Below, piece by piece: positions 19,515 through 27,838 of a stretch of DNA of 34,720 nucleotides. Numbering within the stretch: the stretch's first letter is position 1; each line of letters starts with the position of its first letter. Where the stretch lies: positions 1 to 34,720 of the forward strand of contig VAZM01000068.1 in NCBI GenBank assembly GCA_005883135.1. The letters run 5' to 3'. The stretch comes from Alphaproteobacteria bacterium (lineage in GTDB: Bacteria > Pseudomonadota > Alphaproteobacteria > Rhizobiales > Xanthobacteraceae). Below the pieces are notes generated by a model that was not told the origin of the DNA, ran no database searches, and was given only the letters and a program-made list of their open reading frames with translations. Position numbers and translations under genes: made by a program.

Positions 19515-19718
19515 ATGCTCGAGGTGAAGCCGAAGCCCGCGTCGCCGAAAAAGGCGCTGTCGCCAGCGGCGGAGCGTGCACTCGCCGAGGCCGCGGGCCG
19601 CCGCGCCGAGCGCGACCGCGCGGCTGCGCCACGTCCCCCGGAGTCCGGCCACAGCGGCAAGCTCGATCCCGTGCGCTACGGCGATTGGGAGATCAACGGC
19701 ATCGCCACCGATTTTTGA
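19515..19718 (+). CDS. DUF1674 protein (SDHAF4/Sdh8-like)
   Basis: This is a 67-residue protein with a charged, alanine/proline-rich N-terminal half and a conserved C-terminal block GKLDPVRYGDWEINGIATDF, which defines the DUF1674 family. In mitochondria the homologous SDHAF4/Sdh8 helps assemble the flavoprotein subunit of succinate dehydrogenase; a similar role in alphaproteobacteria is plausible but not shown by anything here, since no sdh gene is nearby. The start ATG at 19515 is the only one that keeps the frame short and family-like, though no strong ribosome binding site is evident. It is divergent from htpX and convergent with hslU. Confidence 0.85.
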   Translation: MLEVKPKPASPKKALSPAAERALAEAAGRRAERDRAAAPRPPESGHSGKLDPVRYGDWEINGIATDF

Positions 19719-19766
19719 TCGCGCGAAACCGCCGCCCCGCTCACTTCCGCGCAGGCGCGCAGCCAG

Positions 19767-21074
19767 TCAGAGGATGAACCGGCTCAAATCCGCGTTCTTG
19801 GCGAGATCGCCGATGTGCTTGTGCACGTAGGCAGCGTCGATCGCCACCGTCTCGCCGGGACGGTCGGGCGCAGCGAACGAAATCTCGTCGAGCACACGCT
19901 CCATTACCGTCTGCAGCCGCCGCGCGCCGATATTCTCGACGCTCGAATTGACCGCGACCGCCATGTCGGCAAGGGCGTCGATCGCGTCGGGAGTGAATTC
20001 GAGCTTCACTCCCTCGGTTCCCATCAGCGCGACGTATTGCTTGATCAGCGACACCTCGGTCTCGGTCAGAATGCGCACGAAATCGTCGCGCGTGAGCGGC
20101 AGCAGCTCCACCCGAATCGGTAGCCGCCCCTGCAGTTCGGGAAGCAGGTCAGACGGTTTCGACAGGTGGAACGCGCCGGAGGCGATGAACAGAATATGGT
20201 CCGTCTTCACCGTGCCGTGCTTGGTGGACACGGTCGTTCCCTCGATCAGCGGCAGCAGGTCGCGCTGGACGCCCTCGCGCGACACGTCGGCGCCGCCGCG
20301 GCCCTCGCGGGCGGTGATCTTGTCGATTTCGTCGAGGAACACGATGCCGTTTTGCTCGACGGTCTTGATCGATTCCAGCACCAGCTGGTCGTTGTCGAGC
20401 AACTTGTCGGATTCCTCGTTGATCAACACGTCGTAGGATTCGGCGACCGTGACCCGGCGAGTCTTGGTGCGGCCGCCGCCAAGCTTGCCGAAGATATCGC
20501 CGATTGAGATTGCGCCCATCTGCGCGCCCGGCATGCCGGGAATTTCGAACAACGGCATGCCGGACGCGGGCGCCTGCACCTCGACCTCGATTTCTTTGTC
20601 GTTGAGCTCGCCGGCGCGCAACCGTTTGCGGAATGCATCCTTGGTCGCGGCGCTGGCGTGCTCGCCGACCAGCGCATTGACGACGCGATCCTCGGCGGCG
20701 AGCTGCGCGCGAGCGCGTACGTCCCTGCGTTTTCGCTCCCGCGTCTGCGTGATTGCCACTTCCACCAGATCGCGCACGATCTGCTCGACATCGCGCCCGA
20801 CATAACCGACCTCGGTGAACTTGGTCGCTTCGACCTTGATGAACGGCGCCCCGGCGAGCCTGGCGAGGCGGCGGGAAATCTCCGTCTTGCCGACGCCGGT
20901 CGGACCGATCATCAAGATGTTCTTGGGCAGGACCTCTTCGCGCATCTTCTCGTCGAGCTGTAGACGGCGCCAGCGGTTGCGCAACGCAATCGCCACCGCC
21001 CGCTTGGCGTCGGCTTGGCCGATGATGAAGCGATCGAGCTCGGAGACGATCTCGCGCGGAGAAAAGTCGGTCAT
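19767..21074 (-). CDS. hslU: HslUV protease ATPase subunit
   Basis: HslU is the AAA+ unfoldase that feeds substrates into the HslV peptidase ring in the cytoplasm. From ATG 21074 it has 435 residues. The Walker A motif [15 protein letters not shown] is near residues 57-71, the pore loop GYVGRD near residues 90-95, Walker [11 protein letters not shown] near residues 247-256, and sensor/arginine region [11 protein letters not shown] near residues 315-325. The C-terminus DLSRFIL is the tail that docks into HslV. The start [10 protein letters not shown] matches the family; its ATG overlaps the stop of the acetyltransferase gene as ATGA, and an earlier ATG at 21083 is less likely. It is the last gene of hslV-GNAT-hslU. 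Confidence 0.97.
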   Translation of the reverse strand: MTDFSPREIVSELDRFIIGQADAKRAVAIALRNRWRRLQLDEKMREEVLPKNILMIGPTGVGKTEISRRLARLAGAPFIKVEATKFTEVGYVGRDVEQIVRDLVEVAITQTRERKRRDVRARAQLAAEDRVVNALVGEHASAATKDAFRKRLRAGELNDKEIEVEVQAPASGMPLFEIPGMPGAQMGAISIGDIFGKLGGGRTKTRRVTVAESYDVLINEESDKLLDNDQLVLESIKTVEQNGIVFLDEIDKITAREGRGGADVSREGVQRDLLPLIEGTTVSTKHGTVKTDHILFIASGAFHLSKPSDLLPELQGRLPIRVELLPLTRDDFVRILTETEVSLIKQYVALMGTEGVKLEFTPDAIDALADMAVAVNSSVENIGARRLQTVMERVLDEISFAAPDRPGETVAIDAAYVHKHIGDLAKNADLSRFIL

Positions 21075-21556
21075 GCGTTGCACACCATTAGAAGGGCGCG
21101 GCCGTCGGGCGTATCCACCATGCGGTCCTTGCGGAAGCCCGCCCTCTCGTAGGCGCGGATGGCGCGCGCATTGGCGGGATGGGGGTCTGTCAGGACGCGC
21201 GGCGTGCCGGCTCTGATCAGGGCGACGAGGAATGCGCGAATGAAGGAAGAGCCGTGGCCGCGACCGGTCATGTCCGGCTCGCCGATGAATTGATCGATGC
21301 CCCGCGTGCCTGATGGATGAATGCCGAGCCCGTTATCCGGCCACGCCGTCTGGTCGTAACACTGAAGATAGGCGAAGGGCCGCCCATCGGTCGTTACGAC
21401 GAACTGGTCCATTGCCGGCTGGTCAAGGTCCTCGCTTACCAGCCCGAATTGCTCGTCGGGATCGCCCCACCACTGGGTGACGCGCGGCGCGGCCAGCCAA
21501 CCACGCACCAACGGCAGGTCGGCGGCCGACATCGGGAGAAACTGATAATGCGCCAT
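21071..21556 (-). CDS. GNAT acetyltransferase resembling aminoglycoside 6'-N-acetyltransferases, inside the hslVU operon
   Basis: This is a GNAT-fold enzyme of about 161 residues that would transfer an acetyl group from acetyl-CoA. The acetyl-CoA site is seen as [18 protein letters not shown] near residues 101-118, and the C-terminal part reads [19 protein letters not shown] and [12 protein letters not shown]. These blocks, together with [12 protein letters not shown] and [11 protein letters not shown], are very like the AAC(6')-Ib group (Acetyltransf_8 type). Actual substrate is unknown and resistance must not be assumed from similarity. It overlaps hslV as TGATG (start at 21556) and hslU as ATGA, so the three proteins should be made together. 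A protein or polyamine substrate is equally possible. Confidence 0.9.
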   Translation of the reverse strand: MAHYQFLPMSAADLPLVRGWLAAPRVTQWWGDPDEQFGLVSEDLDQPAMDQFVVTTDGRPFAYLQCYDQTAWPDNGLGIHPSGTRGIDQFIGEPDMTGRGHGSSFIRAFLVALIRAGTPRVLTDPHPANARAIRAYERAGFRKDRMVDTPDGRALLMVCNA

Positions 21557-22101
21557 CACAGCTTTTCGATCGTGACGTTGCGGTTGGTGTAGACGCAGAT
21601 GTCGGCGGCGATGTCCATCGCCTTGCGCACGATCGCCTCCGCGTCGAGCGGTCCGTCGAGCATCGCGCGCGCGGCAGCCAGTGCGTAGTTGCCGCCGGAA
21701 CCGATGCCCATCACGCCGGCCTCGGGCTCGAGCACGTCGCCGGTGCCGGTGATGACCAGCGACGCCTGCGCGTCGGCCACGATCATCATCGCTTCCAACC
21801 GCCGCAGGTAGCGGTCCGTGCGCCAGTCCTTGGCGAGTTCGACCGCGGCGCGGGTGAGCTGTCGCGGATATTGGTCGAGCTTTGCTTCGAGCCGCTCGAA
21901 TAAGGTGAACGCGTCGGCGGTTGCCCCGGCAAAGCCGCCGATCACTTCGCCTTTGCCGAGGCGGCGCACCTTCTTGGCATTGGCCTTGACGATGGTTTGC
22001 CCGATCGAAACCTGCCCATCGCCGCCGATCACGACGCTACCGCCCTTGCGGACGGTGAGGATGGTGGTGCCGTGCCAAAGATCGAGGGAGGTGGGCTGCA
22101 T
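21556..22101 (-). CDS. hslV: HslUV protease proteolytic subunit
   Basis: HslV is the threonine peptidase that forms the proteolytic core of HslUV. The protein has a short propeptide ending in WHG followed by [10 protein letters not shown], where the first threonine becomes the nucleophile after processing. [20 protein letters not shown] and [17 protein letters not shown] follow, and [17 protein letters not shown] and [15 protein letters not shown] close the protein; all are standard for the family. I chose the ATG at 22101 because CGGAA lies before it and the propeptide then matches that of relatives (M-x12-HG-TT); the ATG at 22122 gives 7 more residues. The stop and the acetyltransferase start share a base (TGATG). 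It is divergent from hisB. Confidence 0.96.
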   Translation of the reverse strand: MQPTSLDLWHGTTILTVRKGGSVVIGGDGQVSIGQTIVKANAKKVRRLGKGEVIGGFAGATADAFTLFERLEAKLDQYPRQLTRAAVELAKDWRTDRYLRRLEAMMIVADAQASLVITGTGDVLEPEAGVMGIGSGGNYALAAARAMLDGPLDAEAIVRKAMDIAADICVYTNRNVTIEKL

Positions 22102-22221
22102 GCGCGGTTCCGCGTGAATCATTTAAGCATTCTGGCGAGGGGGCGCAAATCTGCCCGCCGCTGGAGTGGCGAAGACGACCGACCCCTGATAAAAGGCGCG
22201 CGGCTCGGCAGAGAGACGTTC

Positions 22222-22815
22222 ATGCGCAAGGGCTCGGTCAAACGCAGCACCAAGGAGACCAACGTGGAGGTTGAAGTCGACCTCGACGGCGCAGGTCGAG
22301 CGTCGATCTCGACGGGCATCGGCTTTCTCGACCACATGCTGGAGCTTTTGGCGCGCCACGCACGCATCGACCTGACGGTGAGGGCCAAGGGCGATTTGCA
22401 CATCGATCATCACCACACCACCGAGGACGTCGGCATCGCACTCGGGCAAGCGGTAAAGCAGGCGCTCGGCGAGATGAAGGGCATCACGCGGTATGCCGAC
22501 GTCCATGTGCCGATGGATGAGGCGCTCACCCGCGTCGCGCTCGACATTTCCGGCCGGCCGTTCCTGGTGTTCAAGGCCGAGTTCGTGCGCGACAAGGTCG
22601 GCAGCTTCGATACCGAGTTGGTGCAGGAGTGGTTCCAGGCATTTGCGATGAACAGTGGGGTGACGCTGCACGTCGCGACGCTGTACGGCACCAACGACCA
22701 TCATATCGCCGAATCCTGCTTCAAAGGCCTGGCGCGCGCGTTGCGGGCCGCAGTTGCGATCGACGCGCGCGCGGCGAACGAGGTCCCCTCGACCAAGGGC
22801 GCGCTCGGCGGTTGA
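22222..22815 (+). CDS. hisB: Imidazoleglycerol-phosphate dehydratase
   Basis: This enzyme performs the dehydration step of histidine biosynthesis, giving imidazole acetol phosphate. The 197 residues form one IGPD domain, without the phosphatase half found in enterobacterial HisB. Metal-binding histidine/glutamate motifs are visible: [14 protein letters not shown] near residues 36-49, [16 protein letters not shown] near residues 64-79 and the later [14 protein letters not shown] near residues 164-177, preceded by NDHHIA. The frame is open upstream to 21997 but [19 protein letters not shown] at 22222 is the family N-terminus, with AGAGAG before it. It begins the histidine block; DUF2628 follows 13 bases later. 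Confidence 0.97.
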   Translation: MRKGSVKRSTKETNVEVEVDLDGAGRASISTGIGFLDHMLELLARHARIDLTVRAKGDLHIDHHHTTEDVGIALGQAVKQALGEMKGITRYADVHVPMDEALTRVALDISGRPFLVFKAEFVRDKVGSFDTELVQEWFQAFAMNSGVTLHVATLYGTNDHHIAESCFKGLARALRAAVAIDARAANEVPSTKGALGG

Positions 22816-22828
22816 GAAGGCAGAGACT

Positions 22829-23341
22829 ATGTCCATCTACACCGTATACGAGCCGCCGCTGAGGGGGCACGAATCTGCGCCCGATCCCGAGCGCTTTGTG
22901 TTCGTGCGCGACGGCTTCTCGATCTGGGCATTCCTGCTGGCACCGTTGTGGATGCTGCGGCATCGGCTGTGGCTGGCGTTCGTGGGCTACGTCATCGTCA
23001 TCGTCATGCTATCACTCGGATTGCGTGCCATAGGCACGTCGGCAACGCTCGCCAACATCGTCACCGTGCTCGTTTCGCTGCTCGTCGGCTTCGAGGCGGC
23101 GACGTTGCGCCGCTTCGGGCTCGCGCGTCGGGGCTGGAGAAATGTGGGGATCGTCGTCGGCGACGATCTCGAATCGGCGGAGCGGCGTTTCTTCGACGCC
23201 TGGGGGAGCAAGTCGCGGCTGGACAACCCGCCGGTCAATGCCGAGCCGCGTGTATCTGCCCCCGTCCCAGGCGTGCCAATGGCGCGGCGGGCGTCATCCG
23301 ACGTGATCGGCCTTTTTCCGCAACCCGGAGCCCCGCGGTGA
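22829..23341 (+). CDS. DUF2628 membrane protein in the histidine operon
   Basis: This 170-residue protein belongs to the DUF2628 family. It opens [10 protein letters not shown], followed by [19 protein letters not shown] near residues 26-44, a block typical of the family. Two or three membrane segments lie at about residues 34-52, 54-74 and 78-94, and the rest (about 95-170) is probably cytoplasmic and partly disordered. GAAGG lies before the ATG. The stop overlaps the hisH start as GTGA. A DUF2628 gene between hisB and hisH is an arrangement I recall from other Hyphomicrobiales; no link to histidine synthesis is known to me, so the function stays unknown. Confidence 0.88.
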   Translation: MSIYTVYEPPLRGHESAPDPERFVFVRDGFSIWAFLLAPLWMLRHRLWLAFVGYVIVIVMLSLGLRAIGTSATLANIVTVLVSLLVGFEAATLRRFGLARRGWRNVGIVVGDDLESAERRFFDAWGSKSRLDNPPVNAEPRVSAPVPGVPMARRASSDVIGLFPQPGAPR

Positions 23342-23988
23342 GCGTCGTCATCGTCGATTATGGCTCAGGCAATCTGCATTCGGCGGCGAAGGCATTCGAG
23401 CGCGCCGCGCGCGAGGAAGGATTGGCGCAGGCGATTGTGGTGACGCGCGATCCCGAGGAGGTCGCCCGCGCCGATCGCGTGGTGCTGCCCGGCGTCGGAG
23501 CTTTCGCCGACTGCCGGCGCGGGCTTGATGCGGTCGGCGGCATGGTGGAGGCGCTCAATGAAAGCGTGCGCGGCCGCGGCCGGCCATTCCTCGGCGTTTG
23601 CGTCGGCATGCAGCTTATGGCCGAATGCGGCCGCGAATACGAAGTGACGCAGGGGCTGGGCTGGATCCCGGGAGAGGTCGAACGGATCGCGCCCGCGGAT
23701 CCCGATCTGAAAATCCCGCACATGGGGTGGAATACCCTCGACACGCACCGGCCGCATCCGTTGCTCGACGGCATCCCCGTCGGGCCGGAGGGTCAGCACG
23801 CTTATTTCGTGCACTCGTTCCATCTCAAGCCGACGGCGCCCGCCGATCTCGTCGCCGAGGCGGACTACGGCGGGCCGTTGACGGCGGTGGTGGGCCGCGA
23901 CTCCATGGTCGGCACCCAGTTCCACCCGGAAAAGAGCCAGCGACTGGGCTTGCGGCTGATCGCCAATTTCCTGAAGTGGAAGCCGTGA
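23338..23988 (+). CDS. hisH: Imidazole glycerol phosphate synthase, glutaminase subunit
   Basis: HisH releases ammonia from glutamine and channels it to HisF. The 216 residues begin [20 protein letters not shown], the normal N-terminus, when the GTG at 23338 is used; this GTG overlaps the DUF2628 stop. The class I glutamine amidotransferase triad is visible: the nucleophile cysteine in [13 protein letters not shown] near residue 85, and the histidine and glutamate in [10 protein letters not shown] near residues 195-204. The oxyanion region PGVGAF near residues 50-55 and HMGWN near residue 129 also fit. The open frame continues upstream but shows no similarity there. hisA follows after 112 bases. 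Confidence 0.96.
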   Translation: MSVVIVDYGSGNLHSAAKAFERAAREEGLAQAIVVTRDPEEVARADRVVLPGVGAFADCRRGLDAVGGMVEALNESVRGRGRPFLGVCVGMQLMAECGREYEVTQGLGWIPGEVERIAPADPDLKIPHMGWNTLDTHRPHPLLDGIPVGPEGQHAYFVHSFHLKPTAPADLVAEADYGGPLTAVVGRDSMVGTQFHPEKSQRLGLRLIANFLKWKP

Positions 23989-24100
23989 TGCGGCGGCCGG
24001 TTCGGTGCATGCGGGTGGGCGGAACGCAGCCTGCTCCGCACCGGTTGGCCGACCATGCGCGCATGGCAGCGGCGGTAAACCATCGCAAGCGAGTCCTGTG

Positions 24101-24841
24101 GTGATCCTCTACCCAGCCATCGACATCAAGGACGGCGCATGCGTACGGCTCGAGCAAGGCGATATGGGCCGCGCGACGGTGTTTCATGACGATCCGGCAG
24201 CGCAGGCCCGCGCGTTCGCGGCGCTCGGCTTCGAGTATCTGCACGTCGTCGATCTCGACGCGGCCTTTGCCGGCGAGCCGGTTAACGTCGCCGCGGTCGA
24301 GCGCATCATCGCGGCGGCCAAGACGCCCCTGCAACTCGGCGGCGGGATTCGCACCATCGCGTCGATCGAGGGATGGCTCGATCGGGGCGTCAGCCGCGTC
24401 GTCATCGGGACGGCCGCGGTGCGCGAGCCGGCGCTCGTGACCGAGGCAGCGAGGCTTTACCCGGGCCGCGTTGCCGTCGCGCTTGACGCGCGCGAGGGCA
24501 AGGTGGCGGTCGCGGGATGGGCGGAAACGTCGGAGCTCAGCGTCTTTGATGTTGCGCGACGATTCGAAGATGCCGGGATCGCCGCCTTGGTCTACACCGA
24601 TGTCGCCCGTGACGGCATGCTCGCCGGCCTCAATCTCGATGCGGCCATCGCACTCGCCGCGGCAGTGAGCATCCCGGTCATCGTCTCGGGAGGGCTGGCC
24701 TCGATTGCCGACGTTGCTGCGCTATTGGAGCCGCGCGCCAGAAAGCTCGCCGGCGCCATTGCCGGCCGCGCGCTCTATGACGGGCGGCTCGATCCAGCCG
24801 AAGCGCTGCGGCTCATTGGGTCGGCGCGAGCGAGCGCGTGA
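24101..24841 (+). CDS. hisA: Phosphoribosylformimino-AICAR-P isomerase
   Basis: HisA isomerises ProFAR to PRFAR, the substrate of HisF/HisH, in a TIM barrel. The GTG at 24101 gives [12 protein letters not shown], placing the catalytic aspartate at residue 8 as in the family; the adjacent GTG at 24098 is one codon longer. Further hallmarks are [10 protein letters not shown] near residues 47-56, [10 protein letters not shown] near residues 76-85, [10 protein letters not shown], which holds the second catalytic aspartate, and VSGGLAS near the end. Length is 246 residues. The open frame from 24005 is longer but unlike the family. A 14-base palindrome CCATGCGCGCATGG sits 35 bases upstream (24053-24066). 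hisF follows immediately. Confidence 0.95.
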   Translation: MILYPAIDIKDGACVRLEQGDMGRATVFHDDPAAQARAFAALGFEYLHVVDLDAAFAGEPVNVAAVERIIAAAKTPLQLGGGIRTIASIEGWLDRGVSRVVIGTAAVREPALVTEAARLYPGRVAVALDAREGKVAVAGWAETSELSVFDVARRFEDAGIAALVYTDVARDGMLAGLNLDAAIALAAAVSIPVIVSGGLASIADVAALLEPRARKLAGAIAGRALYDGRLDPAEALRLIGSARASA

Positions 24842-24843
24842 GC

Positions 24844-25620
24844 ATGTTCAAAGTTCGCGTCATTCCCTGTCTCGACGTCAAGGATGGCCGCGTCGTCAAG
24901 GGCGTCAAGTTTCTCGACCTGCGCGACGCCGGCGATCCTGTCGCGGCAGCGATCGCCTATGACGCGGCCGGCGCCGACGAGCTCACGTTTCTCGATATCA
25001 CGGCGAGCCACGAGAATCGCGGGATCATCCTCGATGTGGTGCGGCGCACCGCCGAGGCCTGCTTCATGCCGCTCACCGTGGGGGGCGGGGTGCGCACGGT
25101 CGAAGATATCCGCAACCTGCTCGCGTCCGGCGCCGACAAGGTGTCGATCAACACCGCAGCCGTTGCCCGACGCGCATTCGTAAAGGAGGCAGCGGAAAAA
25201 TTCGGTGACCAATGCATCGTCGTGGCGATCGATGCCAAGCGCGTCTCGAAGTCGGGAGAAAGCGAGCGTTGGGAAATCTTCACCCATGGCGGCCGCAATC
25301 CCACCGGCCTCGATGCCGTCGATTACGCGCGCGAAGTAGTGGCGCTCGGGGCCGGCGAAATCCTGCTGACCTCCATGGATCGCGACGGCACGAAACAGGG
25401 CTTGGACATCGCGCTCACCCGCGCCATTGCTGATGCGGTCCCCGTGCCGGTCATCGCCTCGGGCGGAGTGGGCACGCTGGAGCATCTTGTGGAGGGCATC
25501 CGCGATGGCCACGCTACGGCGGTCCTTGCCGCTTCCATCTTTCACTTCGGCGAGCACAGCATTTCCGAGGCGAAGCGGTACATGGCGCGTGCCGGCTTAC
25601 CGATGCGGCTCGATGCTTAG
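24844..25620 (+). CDS. hisF: Imidazole glycerol phosphate synthase, cyclase subunit
   Basis: HisF joins ammonia from HisH to PRFAR and cleaves it to imidazole glycerol phosphate and AICAR, which connects to purH in this window. With the ATG at 24844 the protein has 258 residues, begins [20 protein letters not shown], and has its catalytic aspartates at residue 11 and in VVAIDAKRV near residue 130. [23 protein letters not shown] and [13 protein letters not shown] also match. A GTG at 24838 overlapping the hisA stop is an alternative start. Its TAG stop is formed by the first bases of the repeat at 25617-25785. The operon is then interrupted by a gene on the other strand before hisE. Confidence 0.97.
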   Translation: MFKVRVIPCLDVKDGRVVKGVKFLDLRDAGDPVAAAIAYDAAGADELTFLDITASHENRGIILDVVRRTAEACFMPLTVGGGVRTVEDIRNLLASGADKVSINTAAVARRAFVKEAAEKFGDQCIVVAIDAKRVSKSGESERWEIFTHGGRNPTGLDAVDYAREVVALGAGEILLTSMDRDGTKQGLDIALTRAIADAVPVPVIASGGVGTLEHLVEGIRDGHATAVLAASIFHFGEHSISEAKRYMARAGLPMRLDA

Positions 25621-25785
25621 TGCCGCCGATTTGAAATTCCTGCACCGTGTGCCGCAAGTCCGCATCAGGAATTTCAAATCGAAAAGCGGCACTAGAATCA
25701 TAGAGGTGCTAGTGCCCTTTGGTTTTCGAAGTTCGTGCCCGAGTGTGCCGCGCTGTATCACGAACTTCGAAAACCGGGCACTAGC
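25617..25785 (+). repeat. Double-hairpin repeat, copy 2
   Basis: This copy differs from copy 1 at only four of 169 positions (corresponding to 2807, 2834, 2854 and 2896 there). The first hairpin runs 25617-25695 and the second 25709-25784, with linker AATCATAGAGGTG. Its left boundary has TTAG in place of CTAG, and that TAG is the hisF stop; its right boundary CTAG gives, on the minus strand, the TAG stop of the isomerase gene. The element fills the complete space between these two convergent genes. Confidence 0.94.
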
Positions 25786-26395
25786 TCTGCTCGGCCGCGG
25801 CGTTCGCCCAACGCAGCGCGGGCTCGAGCCGATCGTTGCCCCAGAACAATTCGCCGTCGGTGGTGGTGAAGCTCGGTGCGCCGAACACGCCGAGCCGCTG
25901 CGCCTCTTCGGTTTGCGCGCGCAACCGCGCCTTGATCGCGTCCGACCGGGCGGCCGCGAGCACCGGCTCGGTGTCGATGTCGAACGTTGCCAGCACGTCT
26001 GCGATAACCGCGGCATCGTCGATGCGGCGTCCGTGGGCGAACTCGGCGCGGAAGAGCGTGCGGCAAAACTCCTCACCCCATGACTGATCGAGGGCGACGA
26101 GCGCCACGCGCGCCGCCAGCAGACTGTTCTGCGGAAACGGATCGGGGCGATGGAAGGGGAGTCCAAGGTCTGCGCATGAGCGCTCGAGGTCGCGCCACAT
26201 GTTGCGTCCCTTGGCCGGATAGAGATTGAACGGCGAAGTGGTCCAACCTTGCGCCTGGAAAATCGCCCCCAGCAGAAACGGGCGGAAACGCACCCGGACG
26301 CTCGCCTTTTCCGCAAGCGGCGTAATCCGCATGGCGGTGAGATAGGAATAGGTCGAGGCAAAATCGAACCAGAAATCGAGAGCGGGCGCGGCCAT
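25781..26395 (-). CDS. DsbA-family isomerase (2-hydroxychromene-2-carboxylate isomerase-like)
   Basis: This is a 204-residue thioredoxin-fold protein of the DsbA family, of the 2-hydroxychromene-2-carboxylate isomerase group. These enzymes use glutathione in breakdown of naphthalene-like compounds, but many members have unknown substrates. The N-terminus reads LDFWFDFASTYSYLTAMRI with the serine that takes the place of the DsbA cysteine near residue 14; KGRNMWRDLERSCADLGLPF lies in the helical part near residues 62-81, and the end has GVFGAPSFTTTDGELFWGNDR, which holds the cis-proline of thioredoxin folds. It lies opposite to the histidine genes, between hisF and hisE, and stops in the repeat. 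gshB is about 4 kb away but nothing ties the two together. Confidence 0.9.
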   Translation of the reverse strand: MAAPALDFWFDFASTYSYLTAMRITPLAEKASVRVRFRPFLLGAIFQAQGWTTSPFNLYPAKGRNMWRDLERSCADLGLPFHRPDPFPQNSLLAARVALVALDQSWGEEFCRTLFRAEFAHGRRIDDAAVIADVLATFDIDTEPVLAAARSDAIKARLRAQTEEAQRLGVFGAPSFTTTDGELFWGNDRLEPALRWANAAAEQS

Positions 26396-26539
26396 GCGGA
26401 TATGCTAGTCGGCTGCGGATGTTTGTGAAGCGAACCCCCTCCCATTCGCGCCCACCTTGGCGCCGATACGCCCGGCTCGGGCGGTCGGCGCGATTTGCGG
26501 CGGAAGGCGGAGATGCTATGCCAGGGCCGAGCAAAACCG

Positions 26540-26863
26540 ATGTCCAACTTTACCCTCCATGACCTCGAAAAGCGCGTGCAAGAGCGGGCGAAAGCGAGCG
26601 CGGATGCGTCCTACACGCGCAAGCTCCTCGACCAGGGTGTAGTGCATTGCGCCAAGAAGTTGGGCGAAGAGGCGATCGAAACCGTGCTGGCGGCGGTCGA
26701 GGAGGATCGCCCGCGCTTGATCGCCGAAGCTGCCGACCTCATCTACCATCTGCTGGTCGTGCTCGAGGCGCGCGGCGTCACGCTCGCAGACGTCGAGGCA
26801 AAGCTCGCCGAGCGCACGCGCCAGTCGGGCCTGACCGAAAAGGCGTCGCGCGAGCGCGGCTGA
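26540..26863 (+). CDS. hisE: Phosphoribosyl-ATP pyrophosphatase
   Basis: HisE hydrolyses phosphoribosyl-ATP to phosphoribosyl-AMP, the second step of histidine biosynthesis. The 107-residue all-helical MazG-like protein shows [14 protein letters not shown] at the start, [10 protein letters not shown] near residues 24-33, [14 protein letters not shown] near residues 39-52 with the metal-binding glutamates, and [18 protein letters not shown] near residues 62-79. I chose ATG 26540 because it matches the family N-terminus; ATG 26495 would add 15 unlike residues. There is no HisI domain attached. It is separated from hisF by the repeat and the opposing isomerase gene, so it needs its own promoter. 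coaA follows after 8 bases. Confidence 0.96.
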   Translation: MSNFTLHDLEKRVQERAKASADASYTRKLLDQGVVHCAKKLGEEAIETVLAAVEEDRPRLIAEAADLIYHLLVVLEARGVTLADVEAKLAERTRQSGLTEKASRERG

Positions 26864-26871
26864 GCACGGCG

Positions 26872-27825
26872 ATGGAGCAACGTACCGAGGACGGCCTCTC
26901 CCCCTACCGCATCTTCTCGCGGGCGGAATGGGCTGAAAAGCGCGCCGACACACCGATGACGCTGAAGTCGGACGAGATGACGCGGCTGCGCTCGCTGCAC
27001 GACCGCCTCGACATGACCGAGGTCGAGGAAATCTATCTGCCGCTCTCGCGTCTGCTCTCACTCTACGTCGCGGCGACGCAGCGCCTGTTCCTGGCGCAGC
27101 AGAACTTCCTCGGCACCGAGGACGCCAAGGTGCCTTTCATCATCGGCGTGGGTGGTTCCGTGGCGGTCGGCAAGTCCACGACCGCGCGCGTGCTGCAGGC
27201 GCTGCTGGCGCGCTGGCCCAACGTCCCCAAGGTGGATCTCATCACCACCGACGGCTTTCTCTATCCGAACGCCATCCTCGAGCGTGAAGACCTGATGGAG
27301 AAGAAAGGGTTTCCTGAAAGCTACGATCTGCCGGCGCTGTTGCGCTTTCTGTCCGACATCAAGGCCGGACGGCATCCCGTACGTGCGCCGGTCTATTCCC
27401 ACCTCACCTACGACGTCATGCCCAATCAATGGATCGAGATCGACCGGCCCGATATTCTCATCGTCGAGGGCCTTAACGTGCTGCTGGGCGGCACTCCACC
27501 GAAAGGTGGCAAGGCGATCCCGTACGTATCCGACTTCTTCGACTTCTCGATCTATCTCGACGCCGGCGAAGACGTGTTGCAGGGCTGGTACGTGGATCGA
27601 TTCCTGACCTTGCGCGGGACCGCATTCCGCGATCCCAAATCCTACTTTCACCGCTTTGCGACGCTGTCGGACGCCGAGGCGATCGAGACGGCGACGTCGA
27701 TTTGGCGGCGCATCAATCTCGTCAATCTGCGCGAGAACATCTTGCCGACCCGGCAGCGCGCCGACCTCATCTTGACCAAGGTCGAGAGCCACCTGGTCGA
27801 AGAGGTGGCGCTGCGGCGGTTGTGA
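26872..27825 (+). CDS. coaA: Type I pantothenate kinase
   Basis: CoaA phosphorylates pantothenate, the first step of coenzyme A synthesis. The 317 residues are close to the E. coli length of 316. The P-loop [19 protein letters not shown] is near residues 92-110, [12 protein letters not shown] near residues 123-134, [19 protein letters not shown] near residues 143-161, YSHLTYDV near residues 174-181, and [19 protein letters not shown] near the end. The frame is open upstream through hisE, but [20 protein letters not shown] is the expected N-terminus. No strong ribosome binding site is seen and it may depend on translation of hisE, 8 bases upstream. It converges on comM with 13 bases between stops. 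Confidence 0.97.
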   Translation: MEQRTEDGLSPYRIFSRAEWAEKRADTPMTLKSDEMTRLRSLHDRLDMTEVEEIYLPLSRLLSLYVAATQRLFLAQQNFLGTEDAKVPFIIGVGGSVAVGKSTTARVLQALLARWPNVPKVDLITTDGFLYPNAILEREDLMEKKGFPESYDLPALLRFLSDIKAGRHPVRAPVYSHLTYDVMPNQWIEIDRPDILIVEGLNVLLGGTPPKGGKAIPYVSDFFDFSIYLDAGEDVLQGWYVDRFLTLRGTAFRDPKSYFHRFATLSDAEAIETATSIWRRINLVNLRENILPTRQRADLILTKVESHLVEEVALRRL

Positions 27826-27838
27826 GGGCGTCGCGTCT

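Noticed and set aside
21071-21556. GNAT gene as an acquired antibiotic-resistance gene
   Set aside because: It resembles AAC(6') proteins, but its base composition and its tight coupling to hslV and hslU suggest a resident chromosomal gene, and there is no integron or mobile context.
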